Origin: Myxococcota bacterium
GTDB taxonomy: Bacteria; Myxococcota_A; UBA9160; UBA4427
NCBI GenBank assembly: GCA_041389495.1
Contig: JAWKRT010000002.1
Span: forward strand, 124,001 to 188,000
DNA: 64,000 bases
Direction of reading: 5' to 3'
The notes under the pieces were generated by a model. That model was not told where the DNA came from, made no database searches, and saw only the letters and a program-made list of their open reading frames with translations. The stretch's first letter is position 1. Each line of letters begins with the position of its first letter. The position numbers and the translations under genes are program-made. Below, in pieces: positions 42,365 to 50,917 of the stretch.

Positions 42365-42458
42365 GCGCGCCCCGGGAACGCACCGGCGCGCGCGCCGGAG
42401 CCTGTTCCGGCGCCCCGGTTGCCCGCGTCGCGCGCCTTCGGTACTCGACGCCGGCACC

Positions 42459-43439
42459 ATGGCGATGCGAGGCGGAGCGGGGAGCGAGCGCGCGACGCGA
42501 GCGCGCCGCGCGCTCGCATCCGCGCCGCTCGCGGCGGCGGTGGCCGCACTCGCCTGCGCGGCCTCGCCGCAACCGGCGCCGCCCCGCGCGACGGAGGTCG
42601 CCACGCCCTTCCACGTCATCGGTCACCGCGGCGCCGCCGCCTACGCTCCCGAGAACACGCGCGCGGGCGTCGCGGCCGCGCGCGCGCTCGGCGCGCCCGC
42701 CGTCGAGCTCGACGTGCAGCGGAGTCGCGACGGCGCGCTCGTGCTCTTCCACGACGCGACGCTCGACGCGAAGACGCCGCTTCGCGGACGCGTCGCCGAG
42801 CACGATCTCGCCGCACTGCTCGCCGCGGACATCGGCACCTGGTTCGACGCGACGCATCCCGACGCGCCGCGCCGCCACGCGGGCGAGCCGCTCGCCGCGC
42901 TCGGCGACGTGCTCGACGCGAACGGCCGCGCGCTCGCCTATCACCTCGAGATCAAGAGCGACGACCCGGCGATCCCCGCCGAGCTCGTCGCCGCGGTGCG
43001 CGCGCGCGGGCTCGCGGACGTCGTCACCGTCACGTCGTTCGATCGCGCGCAGCTCGACCGCGTGCGCGCGATCGCGCCCGAGGCCCCGCTCTGCTGGCTC
43101 GTGCGCGACGACGGGACGAACCTGCCCGGCGCGAGCGAGCGCGAGCGGCGCGCGCTGCTCGCCGACCAGCGCGCGCGCGTCGACGAGGCGGCCGCGAGCG
43201 GCTTCGCGCAGGTCGGGCTGCGCGCCGGCGCGCTCTCGCGCGAGATCGTCGACTACGCGCGCGTCGAGCGCGGGCTCGAGGTGCGGGCCTGGGGCGTGCG
43301 CTCGACGGCCGACATGGAGCACGCGATCGCCGTCGGAGCGAACGGCATGACGATCGACTGGCCCGATCGCCTGCTCGCGCGGCTGCGCGAGCTCGGCGTG
43401 GACGCGCGCGCGGGCGCGCTCACGGAGGATGCGCGATGA
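42459..43439 (+). CDS. glycerophosphodiester phosphodiesterase lipoprotein
   Basis: The 326-residue product has an Ala-rich signal with a likely lipobox ending in Cys33. The GDPD TIM-barrel follows: His56 in GHRGAAAYAPENT, metal ligands Glu84 and Asp86 in AVELDVQRSRDG, and the second catalytic His99 in LVLFHDATLD. The late motif ANGMTIDWPDRLL is also typical. It would cleave glycerophosphodiesters outside the inner membrane to glycerol-3-phosphate and an alcohol. ATG 42459 and ATG 42465 are both possible. It overlaps the next gene by ATGA. Confidence 0.9.
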   Translation: MAMRGGAGSERATRARRALASAPLAAAVAALACAASPQPAPPRATEVATPFHVIGHRGAAAYAPENTRAGVAAARALGAPAVELDVQRSRDGALVLFHDATLDAKTPLRGRVAEHDLAALLAADIGTWFDATHPDAPRRHAGEPLAALGDVLDANGRALAYHLEIKSDDPAIPAELVAAVRARGLADVVTVTSFDRAQLDRVRAIAPEAPLCWLVRDDGTNLPGASERERRALLADQRARVDEAAASGFAQVGLRAGALSREIVDYARVERGLEVRAWGVRSTADMEHAIAVGANGMTIDWPDRLLARLRELGVDARAGALTEDAR

Positions 43440-43816
43440 AGCTCGACCGGGTGAGGCGGCGCCTCGAGCGCGCGTGGAACTGCGGGCTCACGACCGTGGG
43501 GCGCCGCAGCGGCGCGCCGCGCCGCGTCACGATCTGGTTCGCGCTCGACGGCGACGACGTCGTGCTGACCGGCGGGCCGGAGGGACCGCACTGGGTGCGC
43601 AACCTCGCCGCGCGCTCCGACGCGGTGCTCGAGATCGCGGGCGTGCGGCTCGTCGGGCGCGCGCGCGTCGTCGACGACGCGGCAGAGCAGGAGGCGATCC
43701 GCGATCGGTTCGTGCGCCGCTATCTCGGCGCGCGCCTCTCGAAGCTCTTCGGGGGCTACACGCGCTCGACGTGCGTGCGCGTCGCGATCGACCGCGTCGA
43801 GGACGCGCGCGCCTAG
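43436..43816 (+). CDS. DUF385/nitroreductase-family (F420-type split barrel) protein
   Basis: The 126-residue protein has the split-barrel pattern of the deazaflavin-dependent nitroreductase group: GLTTVGRRSGAPRRVTIWFALDG, then GPHWVRNLAARSDAVLEIAG and VGRARVVDD. The GRRSG..R segment is where these proteins hold the F420 or FMN phosphate. Several of the window's enzymes (the luciferase-like one and this) hint at F420 use in the organism. The start ATG overlaps the GDPD stop. Substrate and cofactor are inferred. Confidence 0.75.
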   Translation: MKLDRVRRRLERAWNCGLTTVGRRSGAPRRVTIWFALDGDDVVLTGGPEGPHWVRNLAARSDAVLEIAGVRLVGRARVVDDAAEQEAIRDRFVRRYLGARLSKLFGGYTRSTCVRVAIDRVEDARA

Positions 43817-43882
43817 CACCCGCGGCGCGAGCACGCTCCGCGCAGCGAGTTCCGCGCGAGCGCCGGGCGTGCGCGCGCGCGC

Positions 43883-43888
43883 TACGCT
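43883..43888 (+). promoter_or_regulatory. putative -10 box TACGCT, leaderless candidate
   Basis: TACGCT ends nine bases before the GTG at 43897, placing the transcript start at or next to the start codon. Confidence 0.45.
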
Positions 43889-43896
43889 GCGCGCCC

Positions 43897-44376
43897 GTGC
43901 CGCTCCGCCGCCCCGACCCCGCCGCCGAGACGTCCGAGCCCTTCCGGATCCTTCCCGCCGTCGGGCCCGAGAACGAGCACTTCTGGCGCGGCGGCGCCGA
44001 CGGCCGTCTGCACCTGCTGCGCTGCGAAGCGTGTCGCGCCTTCGTGCACCCGCCGGCGCCCGTGTGCGGCGCATGCCTCGGGCGCGCGCTCGCGGTCGAG
44101 GCGGTCTCGGGGCGCGCGCACCTGCTCACCTACACGGTGAACCACCATCCGTGGATCCCGGGCTTCGAGCCGCCCTACGTGGTCGCGATCGTCGAGCTCG
44201 TCGAGCAGACGGGGCTGCGGCTCACGACGAACCTCGTCGGCGTCGAGCCGGCCGACGTGCGCATCGGCATGGCGCTGCGCGTCGTGTTCGAGCGGCGCGC
44301 GGGCGACGTGTACCTGCCGCTCTTCGAGCCCGACGAAGCTCCGGACGCCACCGCTCGCGCGGAGGCGCGCGGCTGA
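43897..44376 (+). CDS. DUF35 OB-fold/zinc-ribbon protein
   Basis: The 159-residue protein has the DUF35 layout: an N-terminal helix with NEHFWRGGADGRLHLLR, a zinc ribbon with Cys43, Cys46, Cys57 and Cys60, then an OB-fold with LTYTVNHHPWIPGFEPPYVV. In actinobacteria DUF35 proteins pair with a lipid-transfer-protein thiolase to form the aldolase that removes side chains during steroid degradation. The thiolase-like gene starts one base after its stop. The GTG start sits after a -10-like box. Confidence 0.88.
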   Translation: MPLRRPDPAAETSEPFRILPAVGPENEHFWRGGADGRLHLLRCEACRAFVHPPAPVCGACLGRALAVEAVSGRAHLLTYTVNHHPWIPGFEPPYVVAIVELVEQTGLRLTTNLVGVEPADVRIGMALRVVFERRAGDVYLPLFEPDEAPDATARAEARG

Positions 44377-44377
44377 C

Positions 44378-45571
44378 GTGGAGAAGCTCGAGTCGCGCGC
44401 GGTGATCAGCGGCATCGGCCAGTCGGACGTCGGCCGCCGTCTCGATCGCGACCCGCTCGCGCTCACGGCCGACGCGTGCCTCGCGGCGATCGAGGACGCG
44501 GGTCTGCGGCGCGAGGACATCGACGGCCTGTCGACCTATCCGGGAATGATGACCGCGGGCGGGCCGGGCTTCTCGGGCGCGGGCGTCACCGAGGTGCAGG
44601 ACATGCTGCGCCTGCGCCTCTCGTGGTTCAACGGCGGGCCCGAGCAGCCCGGGCAGCTCGGCAGCGTGATCGATGCGGCCGCGGCCGTCGCGACCGGGCT
44701 CGCGCGGCACGTGCTGTGCTTCCGCACGGTGTGGGAGTCGACGGCGCAGGGAGCGGGCCGGCGCGCGGGCATCGGCGCGAGCGGGGGCGGCGGCTTCCGC
44801 GCGTCGGGCGCGCTGCAGTGGACGCTCCCGTTCGGCGCCGCATCCGCGGCGTGCTGGATCGCGATGTTCGCGCAGCGTCACTTCCACGAGTACGGCACGA
44901 CGCGCGAGCAGCTCGCGCAGATCGCGCTCAACGCGCGCCGCAACGCCGCGCGCAACCCGAAGGCGATCTTCCGCGAGCCGCTCACGCTCGAGGACTATCT
45001 CGGCGCGCGCATGATCAGCGAGCCGTTCGGCCTCTACGACTGCGACGTCCCGTGCGACGGCGCGACGGCAGTCGTCGTGTCGCACGTCGAGACGGAGCGC
45101 GACCTGCGCAAGCCGGCGCTCGGGATCGAATCCGTCGGCTGTGCGCTGCGCGGGCGGCCGTCGTGGGACCAGTTCGACGACCTGACGACCATGGCGACGC
45201 GCGACGCGGCCGCGATGCTGTGGGAGCGCACCGACCTGCGGCCCTCCGACGTCGACGTCGCCGAGTGCTACGACGGCTTCAGCTTCATCGCGCTCTCGTG
45301 GCTCGAGGAGCTCGGGTTCTGCGGGCGCGGCGAGGGCGGTGCGTTCGTCGAGGGTGGCGCGCGGATCGCGCTCGACGGGGAGATCCCGCTCAACACGCAC
45401 GGCGGCCAGCTCTCGGCCGGGCGCCTGCACGGCTACGGCTTCCTGCACGAGGCGTGCGTGCAGCTGTGGGGCGAGGGCGGAGAGCGCCAGGTGCCGGGCG
45501 ATCCGCGCATCGCGGTCGCGGCCGCGGGCGGCGGCCCGCTCGGCGGAGCGCTGCTGCTCGCCCGACGTTAG
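44378..45571 (+). CDS. thiolase-fold lipid-transfer protein (Ltp2/SCP-x-like)
   Basis: The 397-residue protein has the thiolase fold of the lipid-transfer/acetyl-CoA acetyltransferase-like group: AVISGIGQSDVGRRLDRDPL at the start, a central PFGAASAACWIAMFAQRHFHEYG, and the C-terminal GEIPLNTHGGQLSAGRLHGYG with GGGPLGG. The usual N-terminal thiolase nucleophilic Cys is not obvious, as expected for the aldolase Ltp2. With DUF35 next to it, a retro-aldol cleavage of a CoA-linked side chain is the best guess. The start is GTG, one base after the partner's stop. Confidence 0.87.
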   Translation: MEKLESRAVISGIGQSDVGRRLDRDPLALTADACLAAIEDAGLRREDIDGLSTYPGMMTAGGPGFSGAGVTEVQDMLRLRLSWFNGGPEQPGQLGSVIDAAAAVATGLARHVLCFRTVWESTAQGAGRRAGIGASGGGGFRASGALQWTLPFGAASAACWIAMFAQRHFHEYGTTREQLAQIALNARRNAARNPKAIFREPLTLEDYLGARMISEPFGLYDCDVPCDGATAVVVSHVETERDLRKPALGIESVGCALRGRPSWDQFDDLTTMATRDAAAMLWERTDLRPSDVDVAECYDGFSFIALSWLEELGFCGRGEGGAFVEGGARIALDGEIPLNTHGGQLSAGRLHGYGFLHEACVQLWGEGGERQVPGDPRIAVAAAGGGPLGGALLLARR

Positions 45572-45599
45572 GCGCGACGCGGGTCGGCCGTCGCCCCGC

Positions 45600-46670
45600 T
45601 CACGACAGCACGAGCTCGAAGCCGTCCTTGCCCATGCGGCGCGGGAGGTGCAGCTCGAAGAGCGCGCCGCAGCCCGTGCCCCGGAGCGCCGCGTCCACCT
45701 TCGCGCGCTCGGCCTTCGCGAGCGCGCGGTAGGCGTCGATCGGGCGCTGCGCCATGTAGAGCGTGTAGGCCTGCACGGCGCGCTCGGTCGTGCGGCCGCG
45801 GAGCGTCGACTCGACGCGGCCGACGATGCGCGGCGGCGCGCCGCCGTCGGGCAGCTCCTTCTTCGCGAACGCCTCGATCGCCGCGACGCCGTCGGCCACC
45901 CACGGCACGGCGTCGTGGCCGATCAGCTCGAGCACCGGGCGCAGCGTCTTCGGGAGCGCGTCGCGCGCGCACCACTTGCCCGCGTCGCCGGGCACCGGGT
46001 GGTTCATGCGCTCGACCCAGTTCGCGACGCGGTGGTACTCGCGCACGATGCGCCCGGGCACCGCATCGAGGTAGAGGTGCGCGTACATCGGGCCCATCAG
46101 CGCGCAGTCGGCGAGCGACGGGCGGTCGCCGAGCAGGTAGCGATGCTCGCCGAAGTGGTTCTCGAGCGCGGTGAGCAGGTCGTCGAGGTGCGTCTCGATC
46201 GGCACGATCGTCGCGTCGCTGACGCCGAGGAACGGGAGCGACCCCTTCATCGTGTCGGCGAACGCGTCCGCGCGCGCGGCGTCGTCCTGGATGGCCGCGA
46301 AGTCGCCGCGCGCCTTGAGCTCGCTCTCCTCGAAGTTCCAGCGGTAGTGCATCGCCGGCAGCACGAGGAACTCGTCGGCGTAGAGCTCGAAGAGGAAGGA
46401 CACGACGCGCTGCACGGGCGTCGTCGGATAGAGCGGCGGCTGCGGGTGCGCGGCTTCGAGGCGGTCGAGGATGTCGCTCGTGTCCTGCCACGTATCGTCG
46501 TCGGGCGTCACGACGACGGGAATGAAATGGAGCCCGGTGCGCTTCCGGATGTCGGCGAAGTCGGGGAGCACCTCGGCGTAGCGGATGCCCTTGTAGCGGA
46601 GCGCGGGCCTCACCTTGCCCGAGAAGTACGAGATGTCGGCCGCGTGGAAGAGATAGGGTCGCTCGCTCAC
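45600..46670 (-). CDS. glutathione S-transferase-like protein, extended
   Basis: The 356-residue protein is longer than usual GSTs. It has a thioredoxin-like start RPYLFHAADISYFSGKVRPAL, the cis-Pro region in HFIPVVVTPDDDTWQDTSDI, and a helical GST domain with YLLGDRPSLADCALMGPMYA. About 120 further residues contain KWCARDALPKTLRPVLELIG and a C-terminal TLYMAQRPID segment. Its role is unknown; it may be a glutathione-dependent detoxification or a scaffold protein. The GTG start overlaps the stop of the PpiC-like gene. Confidence 0.8.
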   Translation of the reverse strand: MSERPYLFHAADISYFSGKVRPALRYKGIRYAEVLPDFADIRKRTGLHFIPVVVTPDDDTWQDTSDILDRLEAAHPQPPLYPTTPVQRVVSFLFELYADEFLVLPAMHYRWNFEESELKARGDFAAIQDDAARADAFADTMKGSLPFLGVSDATIVPIETHLDDLLTALENHFGEHRYLLGDRPSLADCALMGPMYAHLYLDAVPGRIVREYHRVANWVERMNHPVPGDAGKWCARDALPKTLRPVLELIGHDAVPWVADGVAAIEAFAKKELPDGGAPPRIVGRVESTLRGRTTERAVQAYTLYMAQRPIDAYRALAKAERAKVDAALRGTGCGALFELHLPRRMGKDGFELVLS

Positions 46671-47641
46671 CGTCCTGTACCTCCGCTCGAGCCGTGGGCG
46701 AGCTCGAGCCACGTCGCGTCGTCCTCGACGTCGCGTGCGATCACGTCGACGTCCTCGCGCAGGCCGTCGAGGTAGGCGCGGAGCGCGTCGTCGCCGCGCC
46801 GCCGCCGCCACTCCGCGCGCACCTGCTCCTCGATCTCGTCGAAGGGCGGCACGTGCGCGTCCTCGCGCTCGACGAGCACGAGAACGTGCACGCCCGTGCC
46901 CGAGCGCACCGGCGCGCTCACTCCGCCCGGCGCGAGCTCCATCGCCGCGCGCAGCGCCGTCGGGCCGACGTACTCGCGGAGCTTGAGCGGCGGCAGGAGC
47001 ACGTCGGGGAGCGGCGAGATCTCGGCATCGCCGAGCTCGTCGCGCACGCGCTCGAAGGGCTCGCCGGCCGCGAGGCGCTCGGCGGCGCGCGCGGCGCGCG
47101 CGTCCGGGCTCGCCCCGTCGTCCGCGCTCGCGCCGCCGGGCCCGGTCGCCGCGCCGCGGCGGAAGAAGACCTGGCGCACGTGCAGCCGCCCGGCCGACGC
47201 GAAGAACTCGCGATTCGCCTCGTAGAAGCGCTCGAGCTCGCGGGCGGTCGCGTCGTGCTCCTCCGCGTCGTCGACGATCGACTGGATCATCGAGGTCGTG
47301 AGGTCCGCCCGCACGCGGCGGTCGACGTCGACGAGGCCGAGCTCGACGGCGCGCTGCACGAGCAGCTCCTCGTCGATCATGCGGTCGAGCACGTGGCGGC
47401 GCAGCGCGCCGTCGACGGGCTCGCGCCGGTCGCTCTCGAGCCCGGCCACGAGCCGCTGGTACTCCTCGGTGCGGATCACCGCGTCGCCGACGCGCGCGAC
47501 CGCGCCGGGCGGGAGGTCGCCCGCATCGGGGCGCTCGCCCACGATGCTGGCCGCGGCGAGCGCGAGCCCCGCGGTGGCCCCGAGAGCGAGCCAGCGCCGG
47601 GCTCGGCGATCGGCGGGCGTGTCCTCGGGCGCGTTGCTCAA
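46667..47641 (-). CDS. PpiC/SurA-type peptidyl-prolyl isomerase-like protein
   Basis: The 324-residue protein has a short cytoplasmic start, one membrane anchor (WLALGATAGLALAAAS) and a periplasmic part. This includes a SurA-like helical region (RHVLDRMIDEELLVQRAVELG) and a parvulin-like domain, with RLHVRQVFF and SGTGVHVLVLVERE at its ends. The middle of the parvulin domain holds a variable Ala/Asp-rich loop. It probably assists folding or insertion of exported proteins. The start codon is TTG at 47641 with GAGG upstream. It is co-translated with a GST-like gene. Confidence 0.75.
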   Translation of the reverse strand: MSNAPEDTPADRRARRWLALGATAGLALAAASIVGERPDAGDLPPGAVARVGDAVIRTEEYQRLVAGLESDRREPVDGALRRHVLDRMIDEELLVQRAVELGLVDVDRRVRADLTTSMIQSIVDDAEEHDATARELERFYEANREFFASAGRLHVRQVFFRRGAATGPGGASADDGASPDARAARAAERLAAGEPFERVRDELGDAEISPLPDVLLPPLKLREYVGPTALRAAMELAPGGVSAPVRSGTGVHVLVLVEREDAHVPPFDEIEEQVRAEWRRRRGDDALRAYLDGLREDVDVIARDVEDDATWLELAHGSSGGTGR

Positions 47642-47665
47642 GCGGGGCCTCGCGGTGGGCGGCGG

Positions 47666-47671
47666 AGGGTA
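47666..47671 (-). promoter_or_regulatory. putative -10 box TACCCT
   Basis: On the minus strand TACCCT lies 24 bases before the TTG at 47641. A GAGG site lies between the box and the start. Confidence 0.35.
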
Positions 47672-47823
47672 TCCCTTCGCTGCCGCGCGAACACCGCGCC
47701 CGCGGCGCGGCGGCGGGCCGCAGCGTCGCCCGCGGCGTGAGCGGAGTCACCGCGCGCGCGCGCAGGACGCGGAATGCTGCCGCGCGGTCGACGCAGCGGC
47801 GATCGGAAGCCGGGGAGGGCTGC

Positions 47824-48096
47824 GTGCGCAGCGAGCGATCCGACGGAGCAGGGCAGCGGGGCCTCCGCGCGCGAAGCGCGGCAGGGAAGTGGGCCGCTGC
47901 GGGCGCACTGGCGCTCGCGTCCGTCGTCGTCGCCGCCCCCATCGCGCGCGCGGACGCGGGTGAGTTCGGTGCCGAGGAGGAGGCCGGGGTCGAGGGCGCC
48001 GACGTCGGCGCCCACGGCGAGACGGGCTCCGCCGAGGCGCTTCCGCCCAGCATCCCCGACGAGAGCGGCGCCGAGGGCGACGAGGACGGGGAGTAG
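47824..48096 (+). CDS. small exported acidic protein
   Basis: The 90-residue product has a basic start and a strong signal (WAAAGALALASVVVAAPI) with a cut site near ARADA. It then becomes a short, acidic, Gly-rich mature part (EFGAEEEAGVEGADVGAHG and a DEDGE end). I recognise no family. GGGGAGGG (47812-47819) sits at good spacing before the GTG at 47824, which is why I chose it over a GTG at 47737. It is probably periplasmic or secreted. Confidence 0.55.
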   Translation: MRSERSDGAGQRGLRARSAAGKWAAAGALALASVVVAAPIARADAGEFGAEEEAGVEGADVGAHGETGSAEALPPSIPDESGAEGDEDGE

Positions 48097-48227
48097 GCCT
48101 CGTCCTCGGACCGCCGGGCGCGTCGACCGCTGCGGTCGCCGCCCCGCGGCGAGCGAGGAGCGCGCGCCGGGAACCGGCACCCCGGCGCGGTGGCCGAGCG
48201 GAGCGGACTGCGGACGCGACGCCCGGC

Positions 48228-49037
48228 TCAGGGCTTCTTGCACGCGGGGCGGCGGCCCGCAGCGCGCGCCTGCTCGTAGAGCGGCATCGCGGTCGCGAGG
48301 CGCTTCTGCAGGTCGGCGATGCGCGTGCCGTGCGAGGGGTGCGTCGACAGGAACTCCGGCGGTGCGCCCTGGCTCGCGGCCGCCATGTTCTCCCACAGCT
48401 TCGGCGCCTCGCGCGGGTCGAACCCGGCGCGCGCCATGAGGTCGAGTCCGAGCACGTCCGCCTCGGATTCGTGCGCGCGGCTGTACGGGAGGATGCCCAC
48501 CACCTGGATGCCGGCGCCGAGCACCTGCTGCGTCGCGTCCTTCGTCTCGGCCGACTTCCCGCCCGCGAGCACCTCGGTCCCGATCAGCACCGCCGTGCCG
48601 GCCGCGATGTTGCCCGAGGCGCGCTCGTTCGCGTGGCGCTCGAGCACGTGCGCGATCTCGTGCCCGATCACCGCCGCGAGCTGGTGCTGGTTGGCGGCGA
48701 CGTCGAGCAGCCCGGTGTAGACGCCGATCTTCGCGCCCGGGAGTGCGAACGCGTTCGCGGCCTCGTTCTCGAAGAGCGTCACGTCCCAGCGCACGGGCGC
48801 GCTCGACGGCAGCACGGCCGTCACGGCGTTCGACACGCAGAGCACGTAGTTCGTCTTCGCCGCGTCCTTCGAGATGGGGAGCTCGGCGCGCATCTGGTCG
48901 TAGGCGGCGTTGGCCTGCATCTCGAGCTCGGCGTCCGAGACGAGGATCAGCTGGTGACGGCCGGTCGACGAGGTCTCACAGGCGAGGGCGCTCGCGAGGG
49001 CGAGGCAGGTGGCGAGCGCGGACGTCGTGGGGCGCAT
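48228..49037 (-). CDS. M48 family metallopeptidase lipoprotein
   Basis: The 269-residue product has a signal ending near ASALAC (Cys20) and a peptidase M48 domain. The zinc motif is HEIAH at His126-His130 in AVIGHEIAHVLERHANE, with the third ligand likely the Glu in SRAHESEADVLGLD. FALPGAKIGVYTGLL is the usual segment before the active site, and the end has FLSTHPSHGTRIADL. This matches BepA/LoiP/YcaL-type periplasmic proteases of outer-membrane quality control. GGAGGA precedes the ATG. Confidence 0.93.
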   Translation of the reverse strand: MRPTTSALATCLALASALACETSSTGRHQLILVSDAELEMQANAAYDQMRAELPISKDAAKTNYVLCVSNAVTAVLPSSAPVRWDVTLFENEAANAFALPGAKIGVYTGLLDVAANQHQLAAVIGHEIAHVLERHANERASGNIAAGTAVLIGTEVLAGGKSAETKDATQQVLGAGIQVVGILPYSRAHESEADVLGLDLMARAGFDPREAPKLWENMAAASQGAPPEFLSTHPSHGTRIADLQKRLATAMPLYEQARAAGRRPACKKP

Positions 49038-49101
49038 GCGGATTCCTCCAGTCCGGGTCGGGCCGCGCGGACATCGGGCCGGCGTCCGCGGGCGGGCGGC
49101 G

Positions 49102-49107
49102 AACATA
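49102..49107 (-). promoter_or_regulatory. putative -10 box TATGTT
   Basis: On the minus strand TATGTT lies about 65 bases before the M48 gene start at 49037. The 49038-49253 interval otherwise shows nothing I can name. Confidence 0.3.
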
Positions 49108-49253
49108 GGGCGATGCCCTCGATCGTGCCCGGCGCCGGGCGCGCGTCGGCACGCCGGGTCGCGGCTCGCGGCGCGCGCGCGGCACCGGGAGGATCGCCCG
49201 ATCAACTCTCGGGGCTGCACCGCCGAAGGGCTCGGCCATTCGGGGGAGGGCCG

Positions 49254-49778
49254 GTGAGCGCCGACGTCCAGCACGTGTTCCGCGAGTACATCCGGCTCGA
49301 CCGCAAGCGGCAGGGCGAGGCGCTCTCGATCGCCGAGCACGAGCGGTGGGCCGTCCTCAAGCGCCGGCTCAACGTGCACTTCCAGCCCGATCTCCCCTCC
49401 CACCACGCCGATGCCCGCGGCTCCGTGCGCGTTCCCGTGCGGCTCGCCCTGCACTTCGAGCGCTTCGACGAGCTCGGCGGGAGCCTGATGACCAACCTCT
49501 CGCGCGGCGGGCTCTTCATCGCGACGACGAGCCCGCTGCCGATCGGCGAGCGCCTCCTGCTCGACGTCGTCGTCGACGACGGCGGTCGCACGGGGCCCGT
49601 GGTCGCCTTCCGCGCGCGCGCCGAGGTCGCCTCGCACGACACCGGCGCCGACCTGCAGGGGCGGCGGCGCGGGATGGGCGTGCGCTTCGTCGACGTCGAC
49701 GAGGTGCAGCGCAAGGCGATCGACGACCTGTACGAGCGCGCCGCCGCGCACGCCGTCGGCATCCGACCGCGTCGTTAG
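49254..49778 (+). CDS. PilZ domain protein
   Basis: The 174-residue protein has a helical N-terminal part and a PilZ domain. The Arg motif lies in RGSVRVPVRL and the second motif reads NLSRGGLFIATTSPLPIG, the usual (D/N)xSxxG turn. A further strand GRRRGMGVRFVDVD closes it. PilZ domains bind cyclic di-GMP or assist pilus motors. This form resembles the delta-proteobacterial PilZ group, and pilT-type ATPases lie 2 kb downstream. The GTG follows GGGGGAGGG. Confidence 0.9.
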   Translation: MSADVQHVFREYIRLDRKRQGEALSIAEHERWAVLKRRLNVHFQPDLPSHHADARGSVRVPVRLALHFERFDELGGSLMTNLSRGGLFIATTSPLPIGERLLLDVVVDDGGRTGPVVAFRARAEVASHDTGADLQGRRRGMGVRFVDVDEVQRKAIDDLYERAAAHAVGIRPRR

Positions 49779-49828
49779 GCCGGCGCGCGCGCGTTGCGAT
49801 CCGGGCGGCCGCGCGCGACGCTGCCGGC

Positions 49829-50857
49829 ATGGACGCGATCCGCAGCGTGCACGACCTCCCGACGCCCGCGCTCGTCGTCGAGCGCGAAGCGCTCGAGCAC
49901 AACCTCGACGCCATGGCGCGCGCGCTCCCGGGCGCGCGGCTGCGTCCGCACGTGAAGGCGCACAAGTGCACGGCGATCGCGGCCCTCCAGCGCGCGCGCG
50001 GCCACGCGGGCTTCACGTGCGCGACGGTGCGCGAGATGGAGGGCCTCGCGCGCGCGGGCCTCGGCGACGACCTGCTGCTCGCCAACGAGGTCGTCGACGC
50101 GCGGCAGATGCGGCGCCTCGGTGCACTGGTCGAGGCGGGGGCGCGCGTCACCGTCGCGATCGACTCGCCGCAGACGATCGACGCGGCCGTTCGCGGCGGC
50201 GTGCGCGAGGCCGTCGTCGACGTGAACGTCGGCATGCCGCGCTGCGGGTGCGCGCCCGGGGCGGCGGGCGCGCTCGCGGACGCCGCGCGCCGCGCCGGGC
50301 TCTCGGTGCGCGGCGTGATGGGCTACGAGGGCCACGCGGTCGGCATCGACGAGCGCGCGCGCCGCGAGGAGCTGTGCGCCGCGTCGATGGCGCTGCTCGC
50401 GGCCGCGCACGCCGACGTCGGCGGCGAGCTCGTGTCCGCGGGAGGCACGGGCACGTTCGACTGCAACGGCGTCGCGACCGAGATCCAGGCGGGCTCGTAC
50501 GCGCTGATGGACACGGCGTACGGGAAGCTCGACCTGCCGTTCCGTCAGGCGCTCTTCGGGCTCGCGACCGTCGTGTCCGTCGCGCCGGGCGACGCCTGGG
50601 CGGTGCTCGACTTCGGGCTCAAGGGGCTCGGGATGGATCACGGAAATCCGCAGGTGGCAGGCGCGAAGGTCTGGTTCTGCTCGGACGAGCACACGACGCT
50701 CGCCGGCGACGGGCGCGAGCCCGCGTTCGCGATCGGCGAGCGCGTGCGGCTCGTTCCCGCGCACGTCGACCCGACGGTCGCCTATCACGAGGCGCTGTGG
50801 CTCGTCGACGGCGAGCGCGTGCTCGACCGGTTCGAGGTGGACCTGCGCGGCTGGTGA
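49829..50857 (+). CDS. D-threonine aldolase/alanine-racemase-domain protein
   Basis: The 342-residue PLP enzyme begins DLPTPALVVEREALEHNL and has the PLP-linking Lys43 in RPHVKAHKC. Other parts are the barrel segments VVDVNVGMPRCG and GVMGYEGHAVG, and GGTGTFDCN. A C-terminal metal site reads VPAHVDPTVAYHE, like D-threonine aldolase. The enzyme cleaves D-beta-hydroxy-amino acids to glycine and an aldehyde, or racemises or dehydrates related substrates. The ATG has only a weak ribosome site. Substrate identity is uncertain. Confidence 0.85.
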   Translation: MDAIRSVHDLPTPALVVEREALEHNLDAMARALPGARLRPHVKAHKCTAIAALQRARGHAGFTCATVREMEGLARAGLGDDLLLANEVVDARQMRRLGALVEAGARVTVAIDSPQTIDAAVRGGVREAVVDVNVGMPRCGCAPGAAGALADAARRAGLSVRGVMGYEGHAVGIDERARREELCAASMALLAAAHADVGGELVSAGGTGTFDCNGVATEIQAGSYALMDTAYGKLDLPFRQALFGLATVVSVAPGDAWAVLDFGLKGLGMDHGNPQVAGAKVWFCSDEHTTLAGDGREPAFAIGERVRLVPAHVDPTVAYHEALWLVDGERVLDRFEVDLRGW

Positions 50858-50917
50858 GCGCCGCGCTGCGCGCGCGCGTCGCGGTGGACGGGCCGGGCGG
50901 GCCGCCGCGTGCGGCGC

